A stretch of DNA of 64,000 nt from Chitinophagaceae bacterium (GTDB lineage Bacteria > Bacteroidota > Bacteroidia > Chitinophagales > Chitinophagaceae), in NCBI GenBank assembly GCA_016706055.1, contig JADJKL010000011.1, positions 273,687 to 337,686 on the forward strand. Reading direction: 5' to 3'. Under the pieces are notes generated by a model. It saw only the letters and a program-made list of their open reading frames with translations. It did not search any database and had not been told where the DNA came from. Within the stretch, counting starts at the first letter, position 1. Each line of letters starts with the position of its first letter. Positions 40,577-50,836 of this stretch are shown here, piece after piece. The position numbers and the translations under genes were made by a program.

Positions 40577-40692
40577 TATTATCATCAAACCTTGCGGATC
40601 TTTTGCAAATAGATAAGCATCGTTTTCTACAAATCCATTCGATTTTATTTCAACCGCATTCGCTTTCCAAATTTTAAAGGATAATTAATTAT

Positions 40693-42267
40693 TTATTTAT
40701 GCTCTCCGAAAATTTCCCGTAATGTATCGGCTATCTCACCCAAAGTGCATTTGTTCTCTACAGCTTCTACAACAGTTGGCATTATATTTTCTCCGCTGCT
40801 TGCTTTGTCATTTAAGCCCTGTAGTATCTGGTCACATTTAGCATGATTACGGTTGCTACGGAGTTTCTGCAATTTTTCCGTTTGTAAAACTCTGATATTG
40901 TCATCAACTTTTAGAATAGGAATTTTCTCAGTTTCTGCTGATTGAAATTGATTGACGCCAACAATTATTTTTTTGCCGCTTTCAATATTTCGCTGATATT
41001 CATAAGCACTTCTTGCAATCTCATCCTGAATGAATCCTTGTTCTATAGCAGCAACACTTCCGCCCATTGCGTCAATTTTCCCAATTAGTTTATACGCAGC
41101 TTGTTCAATTTCATTAGTTAATGATTCAATAAAATAGGAACCTGCTAATGGATCAGCAGTTTCGGCAACTCCGCTTTCAAAAGCAACTAATTGTTGTGTT
41201 CTTAAAGCAATCTTAGCTGCTTCTTCAGTTGGAAGACTTAAAGCCTCATCGTATCCGTTAGTATGTAAAGATTGTGTGCCGCCCAATACCGCAGCTAATG
41301 TTTGAATAGTAACTCTTGAAATATTATTTAGAGGTTGTTGTGCAGTTAATGTACTGCCGCCTGTTTGAGTATGAAAGCGCAACATCATTGCTTTGGGATC
41401 AGTTGCACCTAGATCTTTCATTATCTGTGCCCACATTTTTCTAGCAGCTCTGAATTTGGCAACTTCTTCAAACAAATTATTGTGGGCATTAAAAAAGAAA
41501 GAAAGCCTTTTGCCAAATACATTAATGTCTAAACCTTTCTTTAATGCAGCTTGTACATATGCTTTGCCATTTGCTAAAGTAAAAGCAATTTCCTGAACGG
41601 CTGTACTGCCTGCTTCTCTGATATGATATCCTGAAATAGAAATCGTATTCCATTTTGGAACTTCTTTACTGCACCACTCAAAAATATCTGTGATAATTCG
41701 CATGGAAGGTTTGGGGGGATAAATGTAAGTTCCTCTCGCAGCATATTCTTTTAGAATGTCATTTTGAATTGTGCCTGTTATTTTTTTCAGGTCAGCACCT
41801 TGTTGTTTTGCTAACGCAACATAGAATGCCAATAAAATATAACCGGTTGCATTAATGGTCATGGAAGTGGAAACGTCTTCCAGTTTTATTCCATCAAAAA
41901 GTGTTTGAACATCTTCAATACTATCAATAGCAACGCCTACTTTACCAACTTCTCCTTCGGCTAATGGGTGATCGCTGTCATATCCAATTTGTGTAGGTAA
42001 ATCAAAAGCAACACTTAATCCACTTACTCCTTGTGATAACAAATAGTGATATCGTTTATTACTTTCTTCTGCTGTACTGAAACCAGCGTACTGACGCATT
42101 GTCCAAAGCCTTCCTCTGTACATATTGCTTTGAACACCTCTGGTATATGGGAATGTGCCAGGTAAGTAATCGTTTATATTATTGAAGTCAGCAGGAACGT
42201 CGCTACTTGTATAAAGCGGTTTAACTTCTATGCCCGAATCAGTATATTTTTTATTTTCTTCTGACAT
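40693..42267 (-). CDS. Methylmalonyl-CoA mutase, large (catalytic) subunit without B12 domain
   Basis: 524 residues: the TIM-barrel catalytic domain only. It carries PFTRGVQSNMYRGRLWTMRQ, followed by YAGF; the Tyr in MRQYAGF is the residue that marks methylmalonyl-CoA mutases (Ile in 2-hydroxyisobutyryl-CoA mutase, Phe in isobutyryl-CoA mutase). RGTYIYPPKPSMRI and FHTQTGGSTLTAQQP are also typical. The C-terminal cobalamin-binding domain is absent, so it needs a separate small subunit for B12, which is not in this window. Interconverts succinyl-CoA and methylmalonyl-CoA in propionate metabolism. A short reading frame lies just upstream. Confidence 0.88.
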   Translation of the reverse strand: MSEENKKYTDSGIEVKPLYTSSDVPADFNNINDYLPGTFPYTRGVQSNMYRGRLWTMRQYAGFSTAEESNKRYHYLLSQGVSGLSVAFDLPTQIGYDSDHPLAEGEVGKVGVAIDSIEDVQTLFDGIKLEDVSTSMTINATGYILLAFYVALAKQQGADLKKITGTIQNDILKEYAARGTYIYPPKPSMRIITDIFEWCSKEVPKWNTISISGYHIREAGSTAVQEIAFTLANGKAYVQAALKKGLDINVFGKRLSFFFNAHNNLFEEVAKFRAARKMWAQIMKDLGATDPKAMMLRFHTQTGGSTLTAQQPLNNISRVTIQTLAAVLGGTQSLHTNGYDEALSLPTEEAAKIALRTQQLVAFESGVAETADPLAGSYFIESLTNEIEQAAYKLIGKIDAMGGSVAAIEQGFIQDEIARSAYEYQRNIESGKKIIVGVNQFQSAETEKIPILKVDDNIRVLQTEKLQKLRSNRNHAKCDQILQGLNDKASSGENIMPTVVEAVENKCTLGEIADTLREIFGEHK

Positions 42268-42302
42268 ATCAATCGTTTAATTGCAGTGGATTCAATACCG
42301 TA

Positions 42303-42461
42303 TTAATTCATTATTTTTTTTGCTTCAAAGTTTAACGCCTGCAACACCAGTTCATGTAAGGCGCCATTTGGTTGAGCCATTAACACTTCCAGTATTTTTT
42401 TGTTTAAGTCGGCTGCAGATGCAGTTGGAGGTAAAGTAGCTGCCACCTGATTAATAATCAT
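42303..42461 (-). CDS. Short reading frame upstream of the mutase, possible gene tail
   Basis: 52 residues from ATG (MIINQVAATLPPTASAADLN), ending LVLQALNFEAKKIMN, 36 bases before the mutase start. The frame is open further upstream (IFQYSWDSVRNLKEQ) to a stop, so it may be the end of a longer gene with a frameshift or lost start. The sequence looks like real helical protein but I do not recognise it; it is not a B12-binding domain. Confidence 0.35.
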   Translation of the reverse strand: MIINQVAATLPPTASAADLNKKILEVLMAQPNGALHELVLQALNFEAKKIMN

Positions 42462-42654
42462 AATATTTTGCTCTTTGAGATTTCTTACTGAATCCCAGCT
42501 GTATTGAAAGATCCATGGATATTAATTTATTTGCTGCAAAAATAGGTTGATTGAGCGTAGTTTACGCTGCAATATTCTATCAGCGGTCTTGTTAAAATTC
42601 CGTACTTCGAAACTGTAAATTATGTGGCAGGAAAAAGAATAATTATTTTGCAAC

Positions 42655-42999
42655 ATGGAAAATACAATTACATCTCCAGTAGCACTAACAGAAGGAGCAT
42701 TGGCTGAAATAAAAAGATTGACGACCGTGGAAGGGTTTGATACAACTCAGCGTTTGAGAGTTGGAGTGAAGGGTGGAGGATGTTCTGGGATGACTTATTT
42801 GCTTGGCTTTGATCAGCCGACAGAAAATGATAAACATTTTGAAGTAGAAGGAATAGGCTGCATAATGGACAAGTCGCATGAAATGTATTTGTTGGGAATG
42901 CAGGTGGATTGGCAAGATGGATTAAACAACCGTGGATTTACTTTCAAGAACCCTAATGCAAGTACAACCTGCGGATGTGGAACAAGCTTCGCAGTTTAA
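42655..42999 (+). CDS. Iron-sulfur cluster assembly/insertion protein (IscA/ErpA/HesB type)
   Basis: 114 residues. The three A-type carrier cysteines are present: GGGCSGMTY (first) and the closing CGCGTSF (two). This small cytoplasmic protein carries Fe-S clusters to apo-targets. In Bacteroidota the gene is often solitary or near suf genes; no suf gene is in the window. Strong terminator 30 bases after the stop. Subtype (IscA, SufA or ErpA) cannot be decided from sequence alone. Confidence 0.9.
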   Translation: MENTITSPVALTEGALAEIKRLTTVEGFDTTQRLRVGVKGGGCSGMTYLLGFDQPTENDKHFEVEGIGCIMDKSHEMYLLGMQVDWQDGLNNRGFTFKNPNASTTCGCGTSFAV

Positions 43000-43029
43000 T
43001 AACCGTAAAATAATCGTAAATAAAAAATC

Positions 43030-43058
43030 AAGACGTTGCTATTGCAACGTCTTTTTCT
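43030..43058. terminator. Terminator between the IscA-type gene and the DinB gene
   Basis: Perfect stem AAGACGTTGC / GCAACGTCTT, 4-base loop, T-rich tail; serves the rightward gene and possibly the leftward one. Confidence 0.9.
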
Positions 43059-43069
43059 TGGAGAAGTAA

Positions 43070-43579
43070 TTAAAGGTATCTGGCTTTTATAATTGAGATA
43101 TGATGGTTAACATGGCCAGCAACAATAAATCCAATTGCTAAAACAGAAACCGGATTACCGCTGGCTATGCCAGTAGCATTCAGTTGGTCTTCATCAAATG
43201 AATTAAAAAGAATTTCTGTAGAACGACGAAGAGCATTGAATTCTTCAAGCAAATCATCCCATTTTCTTTTATCGGTCTTTGCATTGTCTGCATATGTGTT
43301 TTCGTCAAATCCCGGAAGAGGTGTTTCGTCCTTTCGGGCAAAGCGAAGTGCTCTGTATGTAAACACTCTTTCTCCATCAATAATATGTTGAATAATTTCT
43401 TTTATAGACCATTTGCCTTCGGCATAGCTGAATTCTCTTTTTTCAACTGGTAGTGATTCAAAAAAAAGTATTGAACAAAGCCGTTTGATTTCTTAGGGCT
43501 TCCGTTAAATCATTTCTTTAACAGCATTGATATAGCCATGAAACCATTCAGGTGCTGTAGATAAATCAGGTCTGGACAT
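43070..43579 (-). CDS. DinB family protein, with two frameshifts
   Basis: Joined product about 169 residues: MSRPDLSTAPEWFHGYINAV (from the ATG at 43579), then LTEALRNQTALFNTFF, then ESLPVEKREFSYAEGKWSIK and EIIQHIIDGERVFTYRALRF to the end. Breaks are near 43510 (A lost) and 43474 (extra T in an 8-T run). The DinB metal histidines are in IIQHIIDGE and in GHVNHHISII. Function in the family is thiol-dependent metal-enzyme-like, often detoxification. Both shifts sit at homopolymers, so error is likely. Confidence 0.75.
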
Positions 43580-43585
43580 ATTAAA

Positions 43586-44259
43586 TTATTGTTTTGGTAA
43601 AGGAGCTCCAACCGCAATATCACAACGGTGTCCTGGTTTTCCATGTTCAGGGTTCATACCTGCTGTAACTGGTGCAGCAGGTGTAGTAGATGCAGGCAAC
43701 AATGGAGTAACTGGAGCACCGGGATTAGTTGTTGCTGGTTGCTGAACTGTTTTAACTTCAGCAGGTTTGCTATCTAACGGAGCGCCAACAGCAATATCAC
43801 AACGATGACCGGGTTTACCATGTTCAGGATTCATTCCGGCAGCTATTTCTTTTGCTGGCTGGGGATTTGAAATTATTGTTGCAGGTTGTTGACTAATTGC
43901 AGGTTTAGATGTTGTTATAGTAGGTGTAGCAGATGGTTGTACTGGGCTATTTAAAGGAGCACCAACAGCAAGATCGCAACGGTGGCCAGGTTTGCCATGT
44001 TCAGGATTTAGCCCTGCTGCTGATACGGCGGAATTGGTTTGAACTGGTGTTTGTGTTGTTGATGATGTAGAAACAGGAATTATGCCCGGTGCTGTTATAG
44101 TATTTTTGGGTACTGTTCCGTTTGTATCTGGTATTGTAACTGAATTAACAGCTGTTGAATCATTTTTGGGATATAGATTGTTTCTCCGTTAGAATTACCG
44201 CCGCATGCTGTAATAAAACTTATTGCTGCAATCCCAATACATAATGATAAATATTTCAT
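43586..44259 (-). CDS. Lipoprotein with three copies of a His/Cys motif, with a one-base frameshift
   Basis: 224 residues when repaired. The ATG at 44259 gives MKYLSLCIGIAAISFITACG, a lipoprotein signal. The frame breaks near 44190 (A5 for A6), the other frame continuing NDSTAVNSVTIPDTNGTVPK. The rest is Pro/Thr/Ala-rich linker separating three almost identical units, NPEHGKPGHRCDIAVGAPL (the first is NPEHGKPGHRCDLAVGAPL). The invariant H, H and C could bind a metal; this is inference. Such units occur at the end of other Bacteroidota proteins, as I recall. Small, secreted, function unknown. Confidence 0.7.
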
Positions 44260-44423
44260 GTGTTAATTTTTGATGAAGCTAGGGTGCAATTTAATCAAGT
44301 TTTTTTAGAAATATGGCCGTATGTAATTCAAAAATGCAGTAGGTAGAAAAAAATAGCCCCGTTTTAAACGAGGCTATAAATATGTTATTTGAAATAATAT
44401 TATTCTTTTGTTTTGCAGAAAAC

Positions 44424-46058
44424 TTAAAATCCTTTTTTAATGGACATGTTTCTCTCACCTTTTAAAGTAGAAGCAAGTTTAACTGCTTCGTAGGCATTAA
44501 TAATACCACCAGATCTGCTTAACTCACTAAGATCAACCATTTCATCAGTGCCAGGGTTGTTTACTTTAACACCTGGATTTTGAGATGATTTTTCGATAAC
44601 CATTTTAACTTGTGCTGCACTTAAAGTTGGGAAATACTCAAGTATCATTGCAGCAAGACCAGCAACAACTGGAGATGCCATACTTGTTCCTTGCAAATTC
44701 TGGTAAGTGTTTCCACCCGGAACAGTTGCATAAATTTTTACACCTGGTGCAAACACATCAACCTCTTTTTACCATAGTTAGAAAAGCTTGCAGTAAGCCC
44801 CCTGCTTTAGGATCTCCGCTTGCTCCAACTGTTATCCAGTTGTTTGGTCTGCTTTCGTCGCATATACAGGAGTTGGATAGTTGTATGAACTGTCTAGGTT
44901 TTTCGCATCATTACCTGCAGCATGAACCATAAGAACCCCTTTGCTTTCTGCATATTTTACAGCATCATCAACCCAATTTTTTTCTGGAGAAAACCCTTTG
45001 CCAAAACTCATGTTGATTACCTGTGCTCCGTTATCAACTGCATAATGAATCGCTAATGCAATATCTTTATCATGCTCATCACCATCTGGTACTGCACGAA
45101 GGGCCATTATTCTTACATTGTCTGCAACACCGTCCATGCCTTTGCCATTACCACGGACAGCTCCAATTATACCTGATACATGGGTTCCATGCAATGCTGA
45201 TTTATTACTCACCATTACATTATTATTCCCATAGAACTTATCGTTGAAATCTTTGTAGTTGTCTTTTACAATATCTCCACGATAATTTTTTGGGGCAGTA
45301 TCAGAAGCTTCCATTTTATTCAGATCAGCTTCGAGTTGATCCATAATTTGCTGATTGGTAATTTCGTTATTGTCATTGCCTTCGCAAATTCTTGTCAGAA
45401 TATCCTTTACTTTCTTTGCGTCAGCATTTTCTGTTGTAAAATTTTCAAGATCTTTACAATTATATTCTTCTTTTTTAATTTCTTTGCGGATAACTGAATC
45501 TCCAGCTGCCATCATTTTGGACATTCTTCTTATCTGAATTACTTCCATCGGGTTTACATCGCCAACAATTTCCTGCTTTGCTCTAACCCACATTTCATAA
45601 AAAAATAATTCTTCATCTGACAACGTAGAAGCGTCTTTTATATTCTCATATTTAGATTTCATATTATGATAAAACCTCGCAGCTTCATAAGAGTCCTGTT
45701 CTACATTTTGGCCGTCGCGGCCACCAATAAAATTCCAGCCATACACATCATCTACATAGCCGTTCTTATCATCATCAATTCCATTTCCAGGTATTTCTTT
45801 TGGGTTTTTCCAAAGCACTGATTTTAAATCTTCATGCAGGGTGTCGACACCAGAATCTATAACAGCAACAATTACCGTATTGCTTTTCAACTTTTTTGTT
45901 TTTACAAAATTGTATGCTTTATCCATGCTTATTCCATAATAGCCAGAACTAGCCTTGTCCATTAGATGCCATCCTTTGGGTACGTCTTGTGCAAATATTG
46001 TGAAGGAAACTAATCCGGCTACAAGGAACAAAGCACAGCTTTTGAAATTTTTGTTCAT
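44424..46058 (-). CDS. Subtilisin-like (S8) serine protease, with clustered frameshifts
   Basis: Secreted protease. Signal peptide MNKNFKSCALFLVAGLVSFT. Catalytic triad: Asp in AVIDSGVDTLH, His in HGTHVSGIIGAVRG, Ser in GTSMASPVVAGLAAM. Between Asp and His is a long insertion of about 180 residues (from DDVYGWNFIGGRDG), a feature of Bacteroidota subtilases. The end is split: after ATKADQTTG the reading continues in shifted frames as NNWITVGASGDPKAGGLL, ASFSNYGKK and VDVFAPGVKIYATVPGG, so three one-base losses lie between 44756 and 44860. Repaired length about 545 residues. Three errors in 100 bases suggest a poor-quality patch rather than biology. Confidence 0.88.
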
Positions 46059-46227
46059 ATGAATTTTTAATTTGTATACAAAATTGGTGTAGGCGTAAAA
46101 ATAATGATTACCATTCATACATTTTACATAAGTAAACACCCTTTTGCAGGTGATTTTATGCTTTTTTTGACGGACGGTAATACTAATAGGTTGCCTGCTA
46201 AGTTTTTACAGTTGTTTTTTATGATTC

Positions 46228-47751
46228 CTATACATCAAACTTTATTCCTTGGGCCAAGGGAAGAGAAGTGCTATAGTTGATAGTGTTTGTTTGCCGACGC
46301 ATATAAACTTTCCAAGCATCGCTTCCACTTTCCCTACCGCCACCAGTTTCTTTTTCGCCGCCAAAAGCCCCACCAATCTCGGCACCAGATGTACCAATAT
46401 TGACATTAGCAATACCACAATCGCTTCCGGCATGGGATAAAAATTGCTCCGCCTCACGGAGGTTTAGTGTCATAATTGACGATGATAATCCTTGTGGCAC
46501 TTCATTTTGAATGGCAATTGCTTCGTCAATCGTTTTATACTTTAATAAATATAGGATGGGAGCAAATGTTTCATGTTGTACAATCTTATACCCGGGTTTT
46601 GCTTCTGCAATACAGGGCTTTACATAGCAACCACTTTCAAAACCTGCACCAGATAACACAGCACCTTCAACAACAAAATTTCCACCCTCTACTTTGCATT
46701 TTTCAATTGAATCCTGATACATCTGCACGGCATCTTTGTCAATTAACGGACCGACATGATTATTTTGATCTAAAGGATCACCGATGCGTAGCTGTTTGTA
46801 CGCAGCAACTAATTTATTTTTAACAGTTTCATAAATTTCTTCATGAATGATTAACCTTCTTGTGCTGGTACATCTTTGTCCGGCTGTACCTACTGCACCA
46901 AACAATGAACCGAGTATTGCAATATCTAGATCAGCGTCTTTTGTAATAATGATGGCATTGTTTCCTCCTAATTCTAATAAGGCTCTGCCTAATCTTGCCC
47001 CAACTGCTGCACTTACTGCTTTCCCCATTCTGGTAGAACCGGTTGCTGAGAGAAGAGCTACTCTTGTATCTGCAGACATCCATTCTCCAACTTCTCTGCC
47101 GCCAATTACCAGTCCACATACACCTTCTGGGACGTTATTCTTTTTGAATACTTCTGAAATAATATTTTGACAGGCAATGCCACAAAATGGTGTTTTTTCA
47201 GATGGCTTCCAAATACAGACATCTCCACAAACCCATGCAAGCATTGTGTTCCAGCTCCAGACTGCTACCGGAAAATTAAATGCGGATATTATTCCCACAA
47301 TACCTAATGGATGATATTGTTCATACATTCTGTGGCCGGGACGTTCGCTGTGCATTGTTAGCCCATGCAATTGTCTTGATAAGCCTACCGCAAAATCGCA
47401 GATGTCAATCATTTCCTGCACTTCGCCCAAACCTTCCTGTAAACTCTTACCCATTTCATAGGAAACTAATTTGCCGAGCGGCTCTTTGTTTTTTCTTAAT
47501 GCTTCTCCAATTTGTCTTACTATTTCTCCCCGTTGCGGTGCAGGCATCAGCCTCCATGTTTTAAAAGCTTCTTCTGCTTTGCTTACTACTGCTTCATATC
47601 CTTCTTTATCAGCGGCAATTACAGAACCAATCTTTTTGCCATCTACAGGAGAGTAGGAGTCAATCTTTTCGCCTGAAGAGTCTTGCCACTTTGTTCCAGT
47701 ACTTATTCCTTTATTAATTGGTTCTATTCCAAGTGTCTTTAAAAAATCCAT
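46228..47751 (-). CDS. ALDH7-type aldehyde dehydrogenase (alpha-aminoadipic semialdehyde dehydrogenase-like)
   Basis: 507 residues. The catalytic segment is GTAGQRCTSTRRLI (Cys the nucleophile), with the general-base Glu in LLELGGNNAIIIT. The long C-terminal segment NVNIGTSGAEIGGAFGGEKE and KETGGGRESGSDAWKVYMRR is characteristic of the antiquitin/ALDH7 group. Known members oxidise alpha-aminoadipic semialdehyde (lysine degradation). No lysine-catabolism neighbour is in the window, so the pathway assignment is inferred from the family only. A strong terminator follows the opposite-strand end. Confidence 0.88.
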   Translation of the reverse strand: MDFLKTLGIEPINKGISTGTKWQDSSGEKIDSYSPVDGKKIGSVIAADKEGYEAVVSKAEEAFKTWRLMPAPQRGEIVRQIGEALRKNKEPLGKLVSYEMGKSLQEGLGEVQEMIDICDFAVGLSRQLHGLTMHSERPGHRMYEQYHPLGIVGIISAFNFPVAVWSWNTMLAWVCGDVCIWKPSEKTPFCGIACQNIISEVFKKNNVPEGVCGLVIGGREVGEWMSADTRVALLSATGSTRMGKAVSAAVGARLGRALLELGGNNAIIITKDADLDIAILGSLFGAVGTAGQRCTSTRRLIIHEEIYETVKNKLVAAYKQLRIGDPLDQNNHVGPLIDKDAVQMYQDSIEKCKVEGGNFVVEGAVLSGAGFESGCYVKPCIAEAKPGYKIVQHETFAPILYLLKYKTIDEAIAIQNEVPQGLSSSIMTLNLREAEQFLSHAGSDCGIANVNIGTSGAEIGGAFGGEKETGGGRESGSDAWKVYMRRQTNTINYSTSLPLAQGIKFDV

Positions 47752-47803
47752 AGCTTTTAAATTTGGGTTACAAAGTTATGAATGATGAACCAGACTAAAA
47801 TAA

Positions 47804-47835
47804 AAAGGGAATGTGCTTTATAGCACATTCCCTTT
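47804..47835. terminator. Hairpin between the ALDH7 start region and the next leftward gene end
   Basis: Perfect stem AAAGGGAATGTGCT / AGCACATTCCCTTT with a 4-base loop. It lies about 20 bases after the stop of the leftward secreted-protein gene (47855), so it is that gene's terminator. Confidence 0.9.
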
Positions 47836-47854
47836 AAGAATTTTTCAATAATCA

Positions 47855-48727
47855 TTAAAAAGCCTTTTTAGCATCCTTAATTGTTATTAGATATTTAGTC
47901 CAGATATTTTGTTCTTGCATCATTTTATCCATTTTGTTGCGTGATCAAAATCACCACCACCACCGGATCTTGCTCCACCACCGGATCTTTGCTCCACCAC
48001 CGGATCTTGCTCCACCCCAGAAGGTCTTCCGCCACTTGCGCCACTATTCCTCCTCCTTGACCAACACCTTCAGAAGGGGTTTCTATTCCTTTTAATTTCC
48101 ATCCGATGCTAATAACTTTTTGTTCAAAGAGCCGGATTCTTCAATTACGGAAAGCGGAATTCGGTATTCAATAATTAGCGCATTTAAAGAATCCCAGGAA
48201 AAAGCAATATTAATCTTGTTTTCAAGTTTCAACGCCTGGGATACTGGTTCGGGTCCAGTATTCGAAAACCCAAATATATTCATGAACATCAGACTATTGA
48301 GCATTGATTCTCTTAGCCTAGTGATTCTTTCTTTTTCAGAAATTAAACCGGTTGGTTTTTCTTCCGCTCTGGTATTACTAAAGGTTAATCCGGATTTAAT
48401 TGGAAATTCCAAACCGTTTGATTCTTTCTTTTTCCCTTTAGTATCAATGTAAAGATTCATTCCAAATTTGCTCATTTTCATTTGAGAGCCCATTTCTTTT
48501 GCAATAAGTGCAATGAAAAGAAATTCATTATCATTATGAATTGCATACTTAATTGAGGTCTCTTTATCTGTAGAAAATGAACTTTCAGGCCATTCATAAA
48601 CATGACCATCAAAAATATGATGGATATCCAACGTATCGCTATAGAGTAAGGGTTCAGATGATTTTGCAAGAATAGACCAGTGTGATAAAATTGCTACTAC
48701 AAACAGGTTGATCGCTATTTTTCTCAT
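47855..48727 (-). CDS. Secreted protein with Gly/Arg/Ser-rich tandem repeat, frameshifted C-terminus
   Basis: Signal peptide MRKIAINLFVVAILSHWSIL, then an IFDGHVYEWPESSFSTDKET-type beta segment and helical region. In the given frame it ends at 48092 (LLASDGN), but shifted frames continue WKLKGIETPSEGVGQGGG, then repeats of GGGARS, and finish KMDKMMQEQNIWTKYLITIK...AKKAF at 47855. Several one-base errors around an 18-bp repeat explain this. Repaired length about 290 residues. Family not recognised. The C-terminal helix follows a flexible low-complexity linker. It lies 112 bases downstream of the TonB receptor on the same strand and could share its transcript. Confidence 0.6.
47952..48017 (-). 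repeat. Three tandem 18-bp coding repeats
   Basis: Unit GGTGGTGGAGCAAGATCC on the minus strand, three times, with one unit carrying an extra A. It encodes GGGARS. Such repeats are prone to slippage and to assembly error. Confidence 0.75.
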
Positions 48728-48839
48728 AAAAAAAGTATTTGTTTTCAGATTAGACGTAGTTTTAAAAATAACCTTTTGGTATCAGTTTTTTTTTTATTCT
48801 AATGCTTTTTTGTCAACCTGGAAGCTCGATTCCCAGCCC

Positions 48840-50757
48840 TTATAGATTGAACTCAATTCCTGCTGAAAACCATTTGCCAGGCATTTGTGAGCCCAATAGG
48901 TCACTATACTTTTTGTCGAAGACATTATCTGCTTGTACGAATAACTTTCCTTTTTCGTTTGGCAAAAGATATCCAAGTTTGGCATTTAGAATGAAATATG
49001 ATGGAGTAATCTCAGCACCTATTGATGCAGCTTTTCTTTCGTTTCTGTTTTTATACAATCCTCCGGCTGAGATGAAAAAGATTTGATTGTATAAATCACA
49101 TTAAAGTTGACAAGATGTTTTGCATGGATGAAATATAGAAAGAAGGAATGCTGTCTTTATTTTTGAATTCAACCATGTGTATCCAAACATGAAATTCAAT
49201 ATAGACGAAATGGCTATTTTCTTTGAATAAACGGCATCAATCTCAATTCCGGTTGTTTTAACACTTTCCACATTTTTAGCTAATGAATAAGAACCTGTTG
49301 GGATTAGGTTTACTTTTCTCGGCATATCGCTGTATGGAGTAGGGGCATAGTCAATTAATCCTTTATGGTCTCTGTAAAAGAAAGTTGTACTAAGCTGAAA
49401 GTTTTTATTGAAGTGATAATCAGCACCGATTTCAAAATTCAAGGATTCTTCAGGCTTTAGAGCTGGATTTCCAATTGTTCCACTTGTTACCAATGCTTTA
49501 TTATAATTGTTGAAACGTTCAGTAAAGTCTGCATCTCGAATCGATTTGCCAGCAGAAGACCTGATGGTTAATGCTGAGGGTGTCCATGCAAAATTTATTT
49601 GTGGAACAAGCACTGCACCGTAACGTTCGTCCCAATCGAGTCGTAAGCTTTCATTCAGAAAAATATTTTCAGCAAATTGCTGACGGAAGATTGTATAAAA
49701 TGCGCCATGTGCTATACTGTGATTTCCTCTGTCGTTCGACTCAATCTTTTTATTAATAAATTGTACACCAGGTGTTATACTATATTTCTTATTTATATGC
49801 CAGTTATAATATACTTGTGCTGTATATAAATTTGATCTGTTGTCATTTGGAATGGAAGCAGGGCGAAACCAAAACTGATCTCTTAGATTTTTATAACCAA
49901 GGTCAATGTTCAATAAACCATTTTTTGTTTTTTTATTGATGTTCAATTGACTCCAGACTGAGTTTACTTTTTCATTTGCAGTATCGCTGGCAAATGTTGT
50001 ATAAAAATTTTGTGCATTGAATTTTCTAAAATCAGCAGCTGACACGGATGCTTGCTCTCCAGTCTTTTTTAAACTGATGCGAAAAGGCAATACTGGCTGT
50101 TGTTAAATGAAAAAAACCTGAAGTTCCTCTTAATTGTTCACCTTTGGCATTATTGGTATTTACTCCGGCAGAAAAAGAAGAGTTGTTTTTTGCATATTGA
50201 AAATGTGTACCTGCATTCAACAAATTATTTTCTCCGACAGTAAGATTTGTACGAAGTTTTTTATTGTTACTGATTTTCCCGGCAAATGTTTTAGTAATAA
50301 TATTAATAACACCACCAACAGCTTCTGATCCATAAATGGCAGAGGCTGCTCCCTTTAAAACTTCAATTCTTTCAATTTCGGATGGATGGATTGGTACATA
50401 ACTATTAAAATGTCCGGTAATCGGGTCATTCAATTTTACTCCATCAATAATTACTAATACTTGCTGAAAAGTTCCTCCTCTTAATATTATATTGCTCTGT
50501 GCGCCTTGCGGCCCTCTTTGTTGTACTTCTATTCCTGGAATATAGCGTAGCAATTCATCAATAGAGTTTACAGGAAGTGAGTAAAATGTTTCTCCTTTAA
50601 TGGTAGTTATATTTCTTCCTGTTTCTTTTTGTTGTTGTTCTAAAAGACTAGCTGTAATTGTTATGTTGCTTAACTCAATATCTTTTTCCTGGGATAAAGC
50701 CTTTGTAGATACGAAAACTAGCATCATCCAAAAAGACAATTGCTTTGCGAATTGCAT
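48840..50757 (-). CDS. TonB-dependent outer-membrane receptor (BtuB-like), with frameshifts
   Basis: About 640 residues when joined. Signal peptide MQFAKQLSFWMMLVFVSTKA, a possible TonB box (KDIELSNITIT), then the plug: NSIDELLRYIPGIEVQQRGP, SNIILRGGTFQQVLVIIDGV, VLKGAASAIYGSEAVGGVIN. The barrel continues to the closing strand (VQADNVFDKKYSDLLGSQMP, KWFSAGIEFNL). Breaks near 50045 and at 49060-49150 (at least two more) are one-base shifts. Size and plug resemble vitamin B12/small siderophore receptors more than SusC. No cobalamin riboswitch was recognised upstream, so the ligand is unknown. Confidence 0.85.
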
Positions 50758-50836
50758 ACAGTTTATTTTGGTCGCAAAAATAGTGGATGATTGGAATGTT
50801 TATTAGATGATTTAAGTAATGACAGGGAAGTGACAA

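Noticed and set aside
46847..47170. Plus-strand frame inside the ALDH7-type gene
   Set aside because: Antisense shadow of a conserved gene; no domain.
48780..50760. Cobalamin riboswitch control of the BtuB-like receptor
   Set aside because: I looked in the short upstream region for a B12-box-like sequence and saw none; not claimed.
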